Origin: VXNE01 sp963665455
GTDB taxonomy: Bacteria; Pseudomonadota; Gammaproteobacteria; Pseudomonadales; Azotimanducaceae
NCBI GenBank assembly: GCA_963665455.1
Contig: OY762279.1
Location: 4,836,001-4,900,000 of the forward strand
Length of the DNA stretch: 64,000 bases
Reading direction: 5' to 3'
Shown: in pieces, positions 32,243-41,300 of the stretch
Layout of the letters: each line of letters opens with the position of its first letter
How positions within the stretch are numbered: position 1 is the stretch's first letter
Notes under the pieces: model-generated
Told to the model about the DNA's origin: nothing
The model's input: only the letters and a program-made list of their open reading frames with translations
Database searches by the model: none
Made by a program: the position numbers and the translations under genes

Positions 32243-33409
32243 TCAGCGCGCCCGCAACGCGTCGACGATGGCGAGGCGGCGCGCGGCCAGGGCCGGCACG
32301 GAGCCGACGACCAAGCCCAGCAGCAGAGCGATGCCGATGGCCGACGCCACCACGTCCCACGTCACCTCGATGAGGCCGAGGAACTGCTGTAGACCGGGCT
32401 CGATGGCCACCATGGTCGCGGTCCCCAGGCCGACGCCGAGCGCACCGCCGACCAGACACAGCAGCACGGCCTCCGCCAGCACCAGCAACGCGACGCGGCC
32501 GTCAGTGAAGCCGAACGTCTTCAACACCGCGAGTTCGGGGATGCGTTCGCGGAGGGACTGGGCCATCGTGTTTCCAGTCAGGAGGAGGATCGTGAAGAAC
32601 ACCGCGGCGAGGATGCCCGTCGTCATCAGGCCGATGTCCCCCTGCTGCCGCGCGAACTCGCGCTGCGCCTCGTCCTCGGTCGCGGTCCGGGTCGGATTCG
32701 TCGAGTTCTCGAAGAGCGCGTCGATCTCGCTCGCGATCTCGGCCGCCCGTTCCGGCTCCTCGACGCGCACGATAAGCCATCCCACGGCGCCCTGGCCGAA
32801 CTCCCTCGCCTCGTCGAAGTAGTCGTAGTGGAACAGGAACACCCCGCCCCCGGTCTCGTCCCGGCGGTCGCCGTGCAGGTAGGTGCCGACCAGATCGAAC
32901 TCCCACAGGCGGCTGCCGTCCTTCTTCGCGTAGATGTCTCCCTCGATGGGAATCTTGTCTCCGACCTGCCAGCCGAACCGTGCCGCCAGCCCCGCCGGGG
33001 CGACCGCGCCGGTGCGCGTGTTCTGGAACGCTTCGAGCTGCTCGGGATCGATGGTGAACTCCGAATAGATGTCGAAGTAGGACTTCGGGCTGACGGGGAA
33101 CTTCGGGAAGAAGTTCCTGCCGTCCTGATAGACGCCGCCGAACCAGTCCGCGTGGGTCACCGCGTCCACGCCCGGCACGCGCTCCACTTCGCGCATCTGG
33201 CTGACGAGCAGCGGATCGATGATCGAGAACTTGGGCGCGACCTGCAGCCGGTCCACCCCGGCGGGTCCGAAGCCCCCCGAGTCGAACGCCACGGCGACGG
33301 CGCGCAGCATCGTGAAGAGCACGAACGCGACGAGCACGGACAGCACGGTCAAGACCGTCCGCACCTTCTTGCGGAACAGGTTCGACCAGACGAGACCGAC
33401 GCTGCTCAC
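32243..33409 (-). CDS. ABC transporter permease, MacB/FtsX type
   Basis: 388 residues. Begins MSSVGLVWSNLFRKKVRTVLTVLSVLVAF, one N-terminal helix, followed by a periplasmic domain and three C-terminal helices with the RERIPELAVLKTFGF motif typical of FtsX-like permeases. A GTG start at 33409 overlaps the ATPase stop (GTGA). It is the second permease of the export operon. Confidence 0.85.
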   Translation of the reverse strand: MSSVGLVWSNLFRKKVRTVLTVLSVLVAFVLFTMLRAVAVAFDSGGFGPAGVDRLQVAPKFSIIDPLLVSQMREVERVPGVDAVTHADWFGGVYQDGRNFFPKFPVSPKSYFDIYSEFTIDPEQLEAFQNTRTGAVAPAGLAARFGWQVGDKIPIEGDIYAKKDGSRLWEFDLVGTYLHGDRRDETGGGVFLFHYDYFDEAREFGQGAVGWLIVRVEEPERAAEIASEIDALFENSTNPTRTATEDEAQREFARQQGDIGLMTTGILAAVFFTILLLTGNTMAQSLRERIPELAVLKTFGFTDGRVALLVLAEAVLLCLVGGALGVGLGTATMVAIEPGLQQFLGLIEVTWDVVASAIGIALLLGLVVGSVPALAARRLAIVDALRAR

Positions 33410-34086
33410 GAGGGGGCTCCAGTGAGCGTGCCCTTGTCGAGGTGCAGGACGTGGCTCGCGTGGTCCGCCGCCTTGGGATCATGGGTCACCATCACGATGG
33501 TCTTGCCATGCTCCCGATTCAGGATCGCCAGCAACTCGAGAATCTCCTCCGCCGTGTCTCTATCGAGGTCGCCGGTCGGTTCGTCGCATACCAGCAGCGC
33601 CGGGTCCGCCACGATGGCGCGCGCAATGGCGACGCGTTGCTGTTGCCCACCGGAAAGCTCGCCCGGCTTATGGGTCGCGCGGTCGCCGAGGCCCACGATC
33701 TCAAGCGCCGTGTTGGCGTTCTTCGTGCGTTGCTTGCCCGACAGCTTCGTCAGCAGGAGCGGCAGTTCCACGTTGCGCCGCGCGTTCAACACCGGGAGCA
33801 GGTTGTAGAACTGGAAGATGAAGCCCACGTTCTGCGAACGCCACTTCGCGAGGGCGCGGGCGGACATCGCGTTCAAGGACTCCCCGCCGACCACGACGGA
33901 GCCGGAACTCGGATGGTCGATGCCGCCGATGAGGTTCAGGAGCGTCGTCTTGCCCGAGCCCGACGGTCCCATCAGCGCCAGGTAGTCCCCCTCGTCGATG
34001 TCGAGGTTGATCCCCGTGAGTACGTCGACGGTCTCGCGTCCCTTCGTGTAGCTCTTCTCGATGTCGTTGAGTTCCACGATCGCCAT
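33406..34086 (-). CDS. ABC transporter ATP-binding protein, MacB/LolD-like
   Basis: 226 residues starting at ATG 34086 (MAIVELNDIEKSY). Walker A GPSGSGKTT, signature LSGGQQQR, Walker B LLVCDEPTGDLD with catalytic Glu and the H-loop VTHDP are complete. The sequence is of the class that powers MacB, LolCDE and FtsX-type permeases. The reading frame extends further upstream but that part is not ABC-like. It overlaps the permease gene downstream and follows the fusion-protein gene by 100 bp. Confidence 0.93.
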   Translation of the reverse strand: MAIVELNDIEKSYTKGRETVDVLTGINLDIDEGDYLALMGPSGSGKTTLLNLIGGIDHPSSGSVVVGGESLNAMSARALAKWRSQNVGFIFQFYNLLPVLNARRNVELPLLLTKLSGKQRTKNANTALEIVGLGDRATHKPGELSGGQQQRVAIARAIVADPALLVCDEPTGDLDRDTAEEILELLAILNREHGKTIVMVTHDPKAADHASHVLHLDKGTLTGAPS

Positions 34087-34186
34087 GCTGCGGTGGCCTC
34101 CTGCGCCGATGGAGTCGCGGACAACCGTTCGCCCGGCAACGGCGAAACGGCGGTCGGACCGGATTCTAAGCCGTCCGGGGTGCGTT

Positions 34187-35431
34187 TTACCGCAACACGC
34201 TGACGCGGCCGCCATCGGACAGCGCCCCGGCGGGCACGTCCGGCAGCGACGCGAGCACGCGCTCGCCCCCCGCCAATCCGGCGACGACGAGCATCTGCGA
34301 ACCCCGCGTGGAACCGATCTCGACGGGACGCCGGAAGACCCGCGCGTTATCGACCACCCAGACGTGGGCCTCGCCGCCGCTGTCGGCCACCGCGGCACCG
34401 GGCACCAGCACGCCGGTGCGCGCGGCGGCGGGTTTCGGGTCGTCGCCTTCGGTGAGGAACGCCACCTTGACCCCCATGTCCGGGAGCACCCGCTCGTCGC
34501 GCCGGACGAAGCCGATGCGCACGCGCACGGTGGCCTTGTTGCGGTCCGCCGCCGGAATCGTGGCGATGACCTCGGCGGGCATGGGGTCGTCGGGGTAGGC
34601 GTTCAGGGCGATGGTGGCCGGCTGGCCCCGGTAGACGCGGTTGATGTACGCCTCGTTGACGTCCACCTCCACTTCGAGGGAGTCCATGTCCACGATCGTG
34701 CAGATCCCGGTGCGGGTGAAGCCGCCTCCGGCGGAGATGGGTGAGATCATCTCCCCGGGCTGGGCATCCTTGGCGATGACGACGCCCGCGAACGGTGCCC
34801 GGATCTGCATGTCCGCCACCATCTGGCGCTGCACCGCCATGCTCCGTTCCGCGACCTTCAGTTCCTGGCCCGCGCGGGCGAGACGGGCGTTCAATGCCTC
34901 GACCGAGAGCGTGTCGCGGTCCAGGTCCGCCTGACTCGCCAGGTTCCGCTCCGCCAAGCCCCGGGTGCGCGACAGGTCGAGTTGTGCCTGCCGGAGCTGG
35001 ACGCGCATCTCATCCAGGGAGGCCCGCGCCGCGGCGTGCTGGGATGCGGAGAGGGAGAGTTGTGCTCGGGGAATACTGTCGTCGAGTTGGGCGAGGAGCT
35101 GGCCGGCCTCCACCGTCATCCCCTCCTCCACGAGCACTTCCATGACCTTCCCCGTCACCTTCGCGCTGACGGTGGCCTGACGGCGGGCCACCACGTAACC
35201 GGTCGCGTCGAGCACGCTGTCCCCGGCCGGGGCCGCGGCGAGGGTGCGGGCGACCACGGTGCGCAACGGCTCCCGTACGGTCTCCTCCCCCGGGAACTCG
35301 ACATAGAGGCCGACGAACGCGAGACTCGCCAGGACGGCGATCGCGAGGAACCACTTGATGGGCCGGCCGCTGCCGGAGGTCTCCTCGGTGCGGTCGATGC
35401 GGAGTTCGGACAGGAGGGCCTTCTTGTCCAT
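34187..35431 (-). CDS. Periplasmic membrane-fusion protein (HlyD/MacA family)
   Basis: 414 residues. An N-terminal anchor helix (about 27-44) is followed by a lipoyl half (ATVSAKVTGKVMEVLVEEGMTVEAGQLLAQLDD), a coiled-coil hairpin (about 120-205), a second lipoyl half (MQIRAPFAGVVIAKDAQPGEMI) and beta-barrel domains. MacA-like proteins link the inner-membrane ABC permease to an outer-membrane channel. No TolC gene is nearby. First gene of the four-gene operon. Confidence 0.88.
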   Translation of the reverse strand: MDKKALLSELRIDRTEETSGSGRPIKWFLAIAVLASLAFVGLYVEFPGEETVREPLRTVVARTLAAAPAGDSVLDATGYVVARRQATVSAKVTGKVMEVLVEEGMTVEAGQLLAQLDDSIPRAQLSLSASQHAAARASLDEMRVQLRQAQLDLSRTRGLAERNLASQADLDRDTLSVEALNARLARAGQELKVAERSMAVQRQMVADMQIRAPFAGVVIAKDAQPGEMISPISAGGGFTRTGICTIVDMDSLEVEVDVNEAYINRVYRGQPATIALNAYPDDPMPAEVIATIPAADRNKATVRVRIGFVRRDERVLPDMGVKVAFLTEGDDPKPAAARTGVLVPGAAVADSGGEAHVWVVDNARVFRRPVEIGSTRGSQMLVVAGLAGGERVLASLPDVPAGALSDGGRVSVLR

Positions 35432-35523
35432 GCCGCGAGTTTACCAGTCCCGCACTCCTGCCAAGCGCCCCGCAATCGTCGCCTTCGGCTCCGCTCGCGG
35501 CCCAGCCCCACCGACCTACGAGC

Positions 35524-35567
35524 CCGCGCCGTCCTACGGCGCGGCCCCCTAGAGCGCCTTCGCGCTC
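35524..35567. repeat. Two tandem hairpins between divergent genes
   Basis: A perfect 9-bp hairpin (CCGCGCCGT-CCT-ACGGCGCGG, 35524-35544) is followed by a 6-bp hairpin (GAGCGC/GCGCTC, 35552-35567). They lie upstream of two divergent genes, so terminators are not expected. They may be regulatory or a small repeat. The rest of the 175-bp spacer shows nothing clear. Confidence 0.4.
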
Positions 35568-35606
35568 CGGTTAGAATGCCCGCGTCCATCCCCCGGAGCG
35601 CGCCCG

Positions 35607-36857
35607 TTGTCCGACCGAACGGCCCGGATCGTGCACGACATCGCCGACGTTCCCGCCGATGCCTGGAACCGGTGCGCGAACCCCGGCACCGCCGGCTCGC
35701 AGTACAACCCGTTCCTCGACCACCGCTTCCTGTGGGCGCTCGAAGCGAGCGGCAGCGTTTCCACGCAAACGGGATGGCAACCGTTCCACCTCGTGCTCTG
35801 CGAGCCGGCCGCCGAAACCGCCGACGGCGACGAGCGCCCCGGACCACTGGACGGGCAGCGGCCGCTCGGGATCGTCCCGATGTACCTGAAGTCCCACTCC
35901 CGGGGCGAGTACGTGTTCGACTCCGGCTGGGCGCACGCTTGGTACCGCGCCGGCGGAGAGTACTACCCGAAGCTGCAATCGAGCGTGCCGTTCACCCCGG
36001 CCACGGGCCGCCGCCTGCTGGCGCCGGACACGCCCGACCGGGCGGAAGTCGAAGACCAACTGTTGGCGGCGACGGTGCAGGCGGCCCACCAGATCAACGT
36101 CAGCTCGTTGCACTACACGTTCCTGCCCAAGAACCAGTGGGACCGCGCGGGCAAGCTCGGCATGCTGCAGCGCATGGACACCCAGTTTCACTGGGAGAAC
36201 GCGGACTACGGCTCGTTCGACGCCTTCCTCGCCGCGCTGTCCTCCAAGAAGCGCAAGAACATCCGCCGGGAGCGGCGCGAAGCCCGTGCCCACGGCATCG
36301 AGATCGAATGGGTGACGGGTGGAGACCTCGCCGAGCGGCACTGGGACGCGTTCTACGACTTCTACGTCGATACCGGACACCGCAAGTGGGGCACGCCCTA
36401 CCTCAACCGGCGCTTCTTCAGCCTGTTGAACCAAGCCATGCCCGAGCAGACGCTCCTCATCCTGGCCCGGCGCGGGGGACGCTACATCGCCGGCGCGCTC
36501 AACTTCATCGGTTCCGATGCCCTCTTCGGCCGCAACTGGGGCTGCATCGAAGACCATCGCTTCCTGCACTTCGAGCTGTGCTACTACCAGGCGATCGACT
36601 TCGCGATCGCCCGTGGGCTCGGCCGGGTGGAGGCCGGGGCGCAGGGTCCCCACAAGATCGCGCGCGGCTACGTGCCGAGGCCAACCTACTCGGCCCACTG
36701 GGTACGCGACGCCGGCTTCCGGGACGCGGTGCGGCGCTTCGTCAACGAAGAACGCCGCCACGTCGAACGCGACATCGAATGGCTCGGCGAGCACGCGCCG
36801 TTCCGCAAGGACATCGACCTGTCCCGCTACCGGGAGACGGTGCGCGTCGAGTCCTAG
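35607..36857 (+). CDS. GNAT-like N-acetyltransferase, DUF482/COG3146 family
   Basis: 416 residues, TTG start with a GGAG-like site upstream. Segments such as YNPFLDHRFLWALE, YVFDSGWAHAWYRAG, SKKRKNIRRERR and HWDAFYDFYVDTGHRKWGTPYLNRRFF belong to a large family of duplicated GNAT folds found beside peptidoglycan- or storage-related genes; the substrate is unknown. The last codon and TAG stop lie inside the CTAG target copy of the IS5-like element, so the element abuts the gene without altering the protein. Confidence 0.85.
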   Translation: MSDRTARIVHDIADVPADAWNRCANPGTAGSQYNPFLDHRFLWALEASGSVSTQTGWQPFHLVLCEPAAETADGDERPGPLDGQRPLGIVPMYLKSHSRGEYVFDSGWAHAWYRAGGEYYPKLQSSVPFTPATGRRLLAPDTPDRAEVEDQLLAATVQAAHQINVSSLHYTFLPKNQWDRAGKLGMLQRMDTQFHWENADYGSFDAFLAALSSKKRKNIRRERREARAHGIEIEWVTGGDLAERHWDAFYDFYVDTGHRKWGTPYLNRRFFSLLNQAMPEQTLLILARRGGRYIAGALNFIGSDALFGRNWGCIEDHRFLHFELCYYQAIDFAIARGLGRVEAGAQGPHKIARGYVPRPTYSAHWVRDAGFRDAVRRFVNEERRHVERDIEWLGEHAPFRKDIDLSRYRETVRVES

Positions 36858-37011
36858 GGAAGGTCTGATTAAGACCTTTCCTAGTGCGGCACAGGGATGT
36901 GCCGCCAGATTCGATGGCGTAAGCCATTGAATCTGTGGAGCAAGCCGAAACCGCGCTTTCGGCTTGCGACCTGAACAAGTCCATGGACGGACTTGTTCAG
37001 AGGTTCCCTAG
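36854..37011. mobile_element. Short IS5-like non-autonomous element (MITE), copy 2
   Basis: 158 bp including CTAG target copies (36854-36857 and 37008-37011). Ends match copy 1: CTAGGGAAGGTCTGATTAAG on the left, and CTAGGGAACCTCTGAACAAG on the other strand from the right. It is a chain of four hairpins: the left arm, GCGGCACA/TGTGCCGC, CAGATTCGATGGC/GCCATTGAATCTG (one G-U), and the right arm CTGAACAAGTCC/GGACTTGTTCAG. Relative to copy 1 the right stem has paired C-to-T and G-to-A changes that keep base pairing. The two inner hairpins are absent from copy 1. No coding capacity is seen. Confidence 0.85.
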
Positions 37012-38063
37012 AAGACTCCGTCCGCCTCCGGGCATTCCGCCTCGGCCGGCCTCCGCAGTTCCGCCAATACGGCCGCCGCATGGTCCTGTAGCCGGGCCAG
37101 GTTGGCCGGTCCCATGCGCATGAGCTGCTTATCCACTGGATCCCGTGCCTCGAGTACCGGCGCCGCGTACTCGTAGAGCACCTTCGATCTCGCGAGCGGA
37201 ACGAACCCCACCGGCGTCGGCGCCGCCAACACCTTCTCCAAAACAGTCTCCACCCGCTTGCGGACATCGGCGTCCGCCCCGTCGAGTTCCGCCAACACTT
37301 CGGCCAGCAACGGTTCGAAGCGCCGGACGAGATCCGCCATGCGGGCCGGCGGGATGCACGTCACGATGTCCACGAACCGGACGAAGCGCCGGTAGGACGC
37401 GGCATCGAGGTGGGTGACGCCGTCTCGTTCCACGGTCCGGAACGGGCCGGAGACGCCGAGGAAGGCGAGTTGCGTGCGCGCCACCCGTCCTTCCGCCGCC
37501 TCCGCGAGGGCCACCGCCGCGCGCCGCAGCAGGTCTTCCTGGAGTAGCCACTCCGGCGCCAGCGCGGACACGCACGCACCGAGTTCCAGCGCCACGACGG
37601 CATCGCTCTCGGCCAAGGGTGGAAGCGGCCCGGGGGCAACCATCTCGCAGGATGCGGGTGCCGCCGCTTCGGCCGGGGCCGGGGCCACCGCGGCAACCGG
37701 CGTTTCGGCGACCGGCGTGGGCGCCGCCGGTATTGCAGCCGGCGGCGGCGCCTCCACCGCGGCCTCGGCAGCGGACGCCTCGGGAGGGGATCCCTCGGAC
37801 GGGGACACCCGGGCACGCGCGAACAGAATCAACGCGACGAGCACGGCCACCAAGACCACCGCCAACGCGAGGCCGAGGAGCCAACGGCGCAGTTCGTCGC
37901 CCCAGTCGGAGCCCCAGCCGGCGAGCGCGTCTCCCAACCGGTATCCGGCGCCGCCGGACGCGCCCCCATCGCCCCCTTCGCCCATCAACACCAGCGCCAA
38001 CGGCCCCGGAACGGAGGCGGCGAACCGATCATGCGGCGTTTCCATCTTCGAATCCGCTATCAT
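37008..38063 (-). CDS. DUF3014-domain membrane-anchored protein
   Basis: 351 residues from ATG 38063, which has a GCGAGG site; GTG 38081 and ATG 38045 are alternatives. A single membrane helix (WLLGLALAVVLVAVLVALILF) is followed by a long Pro/Ala-rich linker and a DUF3014 domain (LPPLAESDAVV, SYRRFVRFVDIV, SKVLYEYAAP, QLMRMGPANLARLQ). The family is found in proteobacteria and its role is unknown. The TAG stop lies in the CTAG target copy of the IS5-like element. It diverges from asnS. Confidence 0.85.
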   Translation of the reverse strand: MIADSKMETPHDRFAASVPGPLALVLMGEGGDGGASGGAGYRLGDALAGWGSDWGDELRRWLLGLALAVVLVAVLVALILFARARVSPSEGSPPEASAAEAAVEAPPPAAIPAAPTPVAETPVAAVAPAPAEAAAPASCEMVAPGPLPPLAESDAVVALELGACVSALAPEWLLQEDLLRRAAVALAEAAEGRVARTQLAFLGVSGPFRTVERDGVTHLDAASYRRFVRFVDIVTCIPPARMADLVRRFEPLLAEVLAELDGADADVRKRVETVLEKVLAAPTPVGFVPLARSKVLYEYAAPVLEARDPVDKQLMRMGPANLARLQDHAAAVLAELRRPAEAECPEADGVF

Positions 38064-38094
38064 TTCGTGCCTCGCCGGCACGCTCCCACCGCGG

Positions 38095-39477
38095 TTGAAG
38101 CATCTCCCGATCCACGCCGTTCTGAATCACGACGTCGCCGTCGGCGGCACCGTCGCGGTGGCGGGTTGGGTACGCTCGCGCCGCACCTCGAGGGGCGGCT
38201 TCTCCTTCATCGACGTCCATGACGGCTCCTGCTTCGACGGCGTGCAGGTCGTCGCCGACGAAGACCTCGACAACTACGAAGATATCACGCACCTCGGCGC
38301 CGGCTGCGCGGTCCGCGTCACCGGTATCGTCGCCGAGTCCCAAGGCCGCGGGCAGGATCGGGAAATCCAGGCCACGAACGTCACGGTCACCGGTTGGGTG
38401 ACGGACCCGGAGTCCTATCCCATCGCCAAGAAGCGCCACACGTTCGAGTACCTGCGCACCGTCGCCCACCTGCGGCCCCGCACCAACACCTTCGGCGCCA
38501 TCGCCCGGGTGCGCAACACGCTCACCCAAGCGATTCACCGCTACTTCGACGAGCGCGGTTTCCTGTGGGTCAACACGCCCATCATCACGGCGAACGACTG
38601 CGAGGGGGCCGGGCAGTTGTTCCGGGTAAGCACGCTGGATGCCGTGAACCGATCACCGGCCTCCGCCGACGCCACCCAGGACTTCTTCGGGCGCGACACC
38701 TACCTTACCGTCTCGGGTCAACTGAATCTCGAGGCCTACTGCCTCGCCCTCAGCAAGGTCTACACCTTCGGACCGACGTTCCGCGCCGAGAACTCGAACA
38801 CGAGCCGGCACCTGGCGGAGTTCTGGATGGTGGAGCCGGAGATCGCGTTCGCCGACCTAGACGACAACGCGGCCCTCGCGGAGGACTTCCTCAAGGTCAT
38901 CCTCGCCGAGACGCTCTCGCGGCGCGGCGACGACATGGCCTTCTTCGCAGAACGCATCGACAGGAGCGTCGTCGAGCGCCTGGAGCACGTCGTCGAGACG
39001 CCCTTCGAGCGCCTTGAGTACGGGGAGGCGATCAAGCTGCTTGAGCGCTCGGGCGAGACCTTCGAGTTCCCCGTGCGCTGGGGGCTCGACCTCCAGTCCG
39101 AGCACGAACGGTACCTAACCGAGCGGCACATCGGCGGCCCGGTGGTCGTCGTGAACTACCCGAAGGACATCAAGGCCTTCTACATGCGCGGCAACGACGA
39201 CGGACGCACCGTCGCCGCGATGGACGTGCTGGTGCCGGGGGTCGGCGAGATCATCGGTGGCAGCCAGCGCGAAGAAAGACTCGACGCGTTGGAGGCCCGC
39301 ATGCCCCCCGGCGTCTCCGAGGAGTTGTGGTGGTACCGGGACCTGCGCCGCTACGGGACCGTGCCCCACGCCGGCTTCGGACTCGGTCTCGAGCGCCTCG
39401 TGCTCTACGCCACCGGCATGGAGAACATCCGCGACGCCATCCCCTTCCCGCGCGTTCCACACAACGCCGCGTTCTAG
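38095..39477 (+). CDS. asnS: Asparaginyl-tRNA synthetase
   Basis: AsnS charges tRNA-Asn. The OB-fold anticodon-binding domain (GGTVAVAGWVRSRRTSRGGFSF) and class II motifs are present: FGPTFRAENSNTSRHLAEFWM (motif 2 region) and GFGLGLERL (motif 3). The closing IPFPR is typical. I use TTG 38095, the only reasonable start after the divergent gene, giving 460 residues against 466 in E. coli with aligned termini. Presence of AsnS means the amidotransferase route is not essential for Asn-tRNA. Confidence 0.95.
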   Translation: MKHLPIHAVLNHDVAVGGTVAVAGWVRSRRTSRGGFSFIDVHDGSCFDGVQVVADEDLDNYEDITHLGAGCAVRVTGIVAESQGRGQDREIQATNVTVTGWVTDPESYPIAKKRHTFEYLRTVAHLRPRTNTFGAIARVRNTLTQAIHRYFDERGFLWVNTPIITANDCEGAGQLFRVSTLDAVNRSPASADATQDFFGRDTYLTVSGQLNLEAYCLALSKVYTFGPTFRAENSNTSRHLAEFWMVEPEIAFADLDDNAALAEDFLKVILAETLSRRGDDMAFFAERIDRSVVERLEHVVETPFERLEYGEAIKLLERSGETFEFPVRWGLDLQSEHERYLTERHIGGPVVVVNYPKDIKAFYMRGNDDGRTVAAMDVLVPGVGEIIGGSQREERLDALEARMPPGVSEELWWYRDLRRYGTVPHAGFGLGLERLVLYATGMENIRDAIPFPRVPHNAAF

Positions 39478-39492
39478 TGATCCGTTCTCCCA

Positions 39493-39530
39493 GCGAGGGG
39501 CAGGCCCCTCGCGCTCCCCGGCTGATGGCT
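39493..39530. repeat. Dispersed palindromic repeat, copy A
   Basis: GCGAGGGGC-AG-GCCCCTCGC (39493-39512) is a perfect 9-bp hairpin followed by GCTCCCCGGCTGA and GGCTCT. The same hairpin and tail recur at 44388-44420, with a partial copy at 44351-44390. Here it fills the short leader between asnS and the ABC exporter, so it looks like a REP-type element. Confidence 0.6.
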
Positions 39531-41300
39531 CTCCTGCGGCTGCGCGTGTTCGTGGCGCGCTACCGGGGCCGCCTTACGGGCGGCATCGCGGCGTTCGCCT
39601 TGGCGCGGGTGTTCGAGGCCCTGGTGCCGATCATGCTCATGATCGGCATCGACCGGCTGAAGGAAGGCAACCCAGACCTGCTGTGGCCGGTCCTCGGTAT
39701 CGTCGCCGCGGTTTCCGCCCGCTTCGTCACCGTCTCCTTCGCCCGCATGGCGGTGCGGCGCGCCGGGCTGCTGGTGGCCTTCGACCTGCGCCAGCGCCTG
39801 TACGCGCACCTGCAGCTCATGGGCCCGAAGTTCTTCGGGCGCTACACCATCGGCGACATGATGACCCGCGCCGTGGCCGACATCGGGCTGATCCAGCGGC
39901 TCATCTCCCACGGCACGATCCTCTCCGTGGTGCTCCTGTTCGCGAGCATCGTCGGCTTCGCCTTCATGCTGTCCCTGAGCTGGCAGTTGACGCTGCTGAT
40001 CTTCCCGCCGCTGCCGTTCGTCTTTCTCTATGCGTGGACGGCATCGCGACGGCTCGGCCTCGCGTCCCGGGCCGTGCAGGAACGCCTCTCGGAGCTCGGC
40101 AGCCGCGTGCAGGAGAACCTGTCCGGGATCCGCACCATCCAAGCCATGGTGCAGGAGGAGCACGAGATTTCCCGCTTCGCCGGGGCGAATCAGGCCTACG
40201 CCAACGCCTTCCGCCGCCAGGCCCGCATCAACTCGGTGATGAGCGCGGTGATGCCCACCCTGGCGGCGGCGTGCTCGATCACGATCCTCGGCTACGGGGG
40301 CCATCTCGTGCTTTCGGGGCAGCTCACGGTCGGTGAGTTCACGGCCTTCTTCCTGTACGTCAACATGGTCGTGCAACCGTTCCGCGTGGCGGGCTACATC
40401 GTCAACCTGTTCCAGCGGGCGGCGGTGGCGAGTGATCGCCTGTTCGACGTCTTCGACCGGGCCGCGGAGATCGAGGACGCCGCGCCCGAGGCGCAGCGGC
40501 GGCGCATCCGGGGCAATGTCTCCCTCCGGCAGCTGGACTTCACCTACGAAGGCGCGGCCGCCCCCGCCCTCAGGGACGTGTCCCTGGACATCCGGCAGGG
40601 CGAGTCCATCACGATCATGGGCCGGGTCGGGGCCGGCAAGACGACGCTCCTGAAGCAGCTCGTGCGCATCCTCGACACGCCGCCCGGGAGGGTCTTCATC
40701 GACGACACCGACGTGCGCGACTACCCGCTCGCGCAACTACGCGCCCAAGTGGCGATGGTGCCGCAGGATCCGTTCCTGTTCGGCGAGCCCGTGCGCGACA
40801 ACCTCAGCTACGACCATCCCGCGCGCGCCCTCGACCTCGTGTGGCGGGCCGCCGACGCGGCGGACTTCCGGGGCACCGTGGAGGAGATGCCGGAGGGGAT
40901 GGACACCGTCGTCGGCGAACGTGGCGTCACCCTCTCCGGCGGACAGAAGCAGCGGGCGACCCTCGCCAGGGGCCTCATCCGGCACGCGCCCGTCCTGATC
41001 CTCGACGACTGCTTCTCGTCCGTGGACACCGAGACCGAGGAGCACATCCTCTCCGAGCTACGGCGGCTGCGGCGCGGACAGACCACGATCCTCGTCTCCC
41101 ACCGGGTGTCGACCGCCCGACACTCCGACCGCATCGTGATCCTGGAGGACGGTGCCGTCCGCGAGATCGGCACGCACGAGGAGCTGCTCGCGGCCGGCGG
41201 CTTCTACGCCGAACTCGAACGCATCCAGCGCGAGGGTGCCGAAGCCGCGGACTACGCCGCGGCCGCCGGGGCTGGGGCCGGGGCCGGAGCGGTGAGCTAA
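39525..41300 (+). CDS. ABC exporter half, degenerate-site subunit
   Basis: 591 residues: six membrane helices (about 1-310) and a nucleotide-binding domain with Walker A GRVGAGKTT, signature LSGGQKQR and Walker B VLILDDCFSSVD. The catalytic Glu after Walker B is Asp, as in the degenerate subunit of heterodimeric exporters such as TM287/288. The next gene supplies the intact site. I start at ATG 39525 because the longer GTG start (39477) would translate the palindromic repeat. It overlaps the partner as TAATG. The C-terminus is an Ala/Gly-rich tail. The substrate is unknown, though multidrug- or lipid-type compounds are usual. Confidence 0.9.
   Translation: MALLRLRVFVARYRGRLTGGIAAFALARVFEALVPIMLMIGIDRLKEGNPDLLWPVLGIVAAVSARFVTVSFARMAVRRAGLLVAFDLRQRLYAHLQLMGPKFFGRYTIGDMMTRAVADIGLIQRLISHGTILSVVLLFASIVGFAFMLSLSWQLTLLIFPPLPFVFLYAWTASRRLGLASRAVQERLSELGSRVQENLSGIRTIQAMVQEEHEISRFAGANQAYANAFRRQARINSVMSAVMPTLAAACSITILGYGGHLVLSGQLTVGEFTAFFLYVNMVVQPFRVAGYIVNLFQRAAVASDRLFDVFDRAAEIEDAAPEAQRRRIRGNVSLRQLDFTYEGAAAPALRDVSLDIRQGESITIMGRVGAGKTTLLKQLVRILDTPPGRVFIDDTDVRDYPLAQLRAQVAMVPQDPFLFGEPVRDNLSYDHPARALDLVWRAADAADFRGTVEEMPEGMDTVVGERGVTLSGGQKQRATLARGLIRHAPVLILDDCFSSVDTETEEHILSELRRLRRGQTTILVSHRVSTARHSDRIVILEDGAVREIGTHEELLAAGGFYAELERIQREGAEAADYAAAAGAGAGAGAVS

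Noticed and set aside
35524..35567. Rho-independent terminator
   Set aside because: The hairpins lie upstream of two divergent genes and lack a T run on either strand, so termination is unlikely.
34982..36868. 628-codon plus-strand frame across the membrane-fusion and GNAT genes
   Set aside because: It overlaps two well-supported genes in other frames and its composition (Arg/Pro-rich) is typical of shadow frames.
39477..39524. GTG 39477 as start of the first ABC exporter subunit, overlapping the asnS stop
   Set aside because: The extra residues are the translation of a dispersed palindromic repeat that also occurs in non-coding DNA; ATG 39525 fits the family better.
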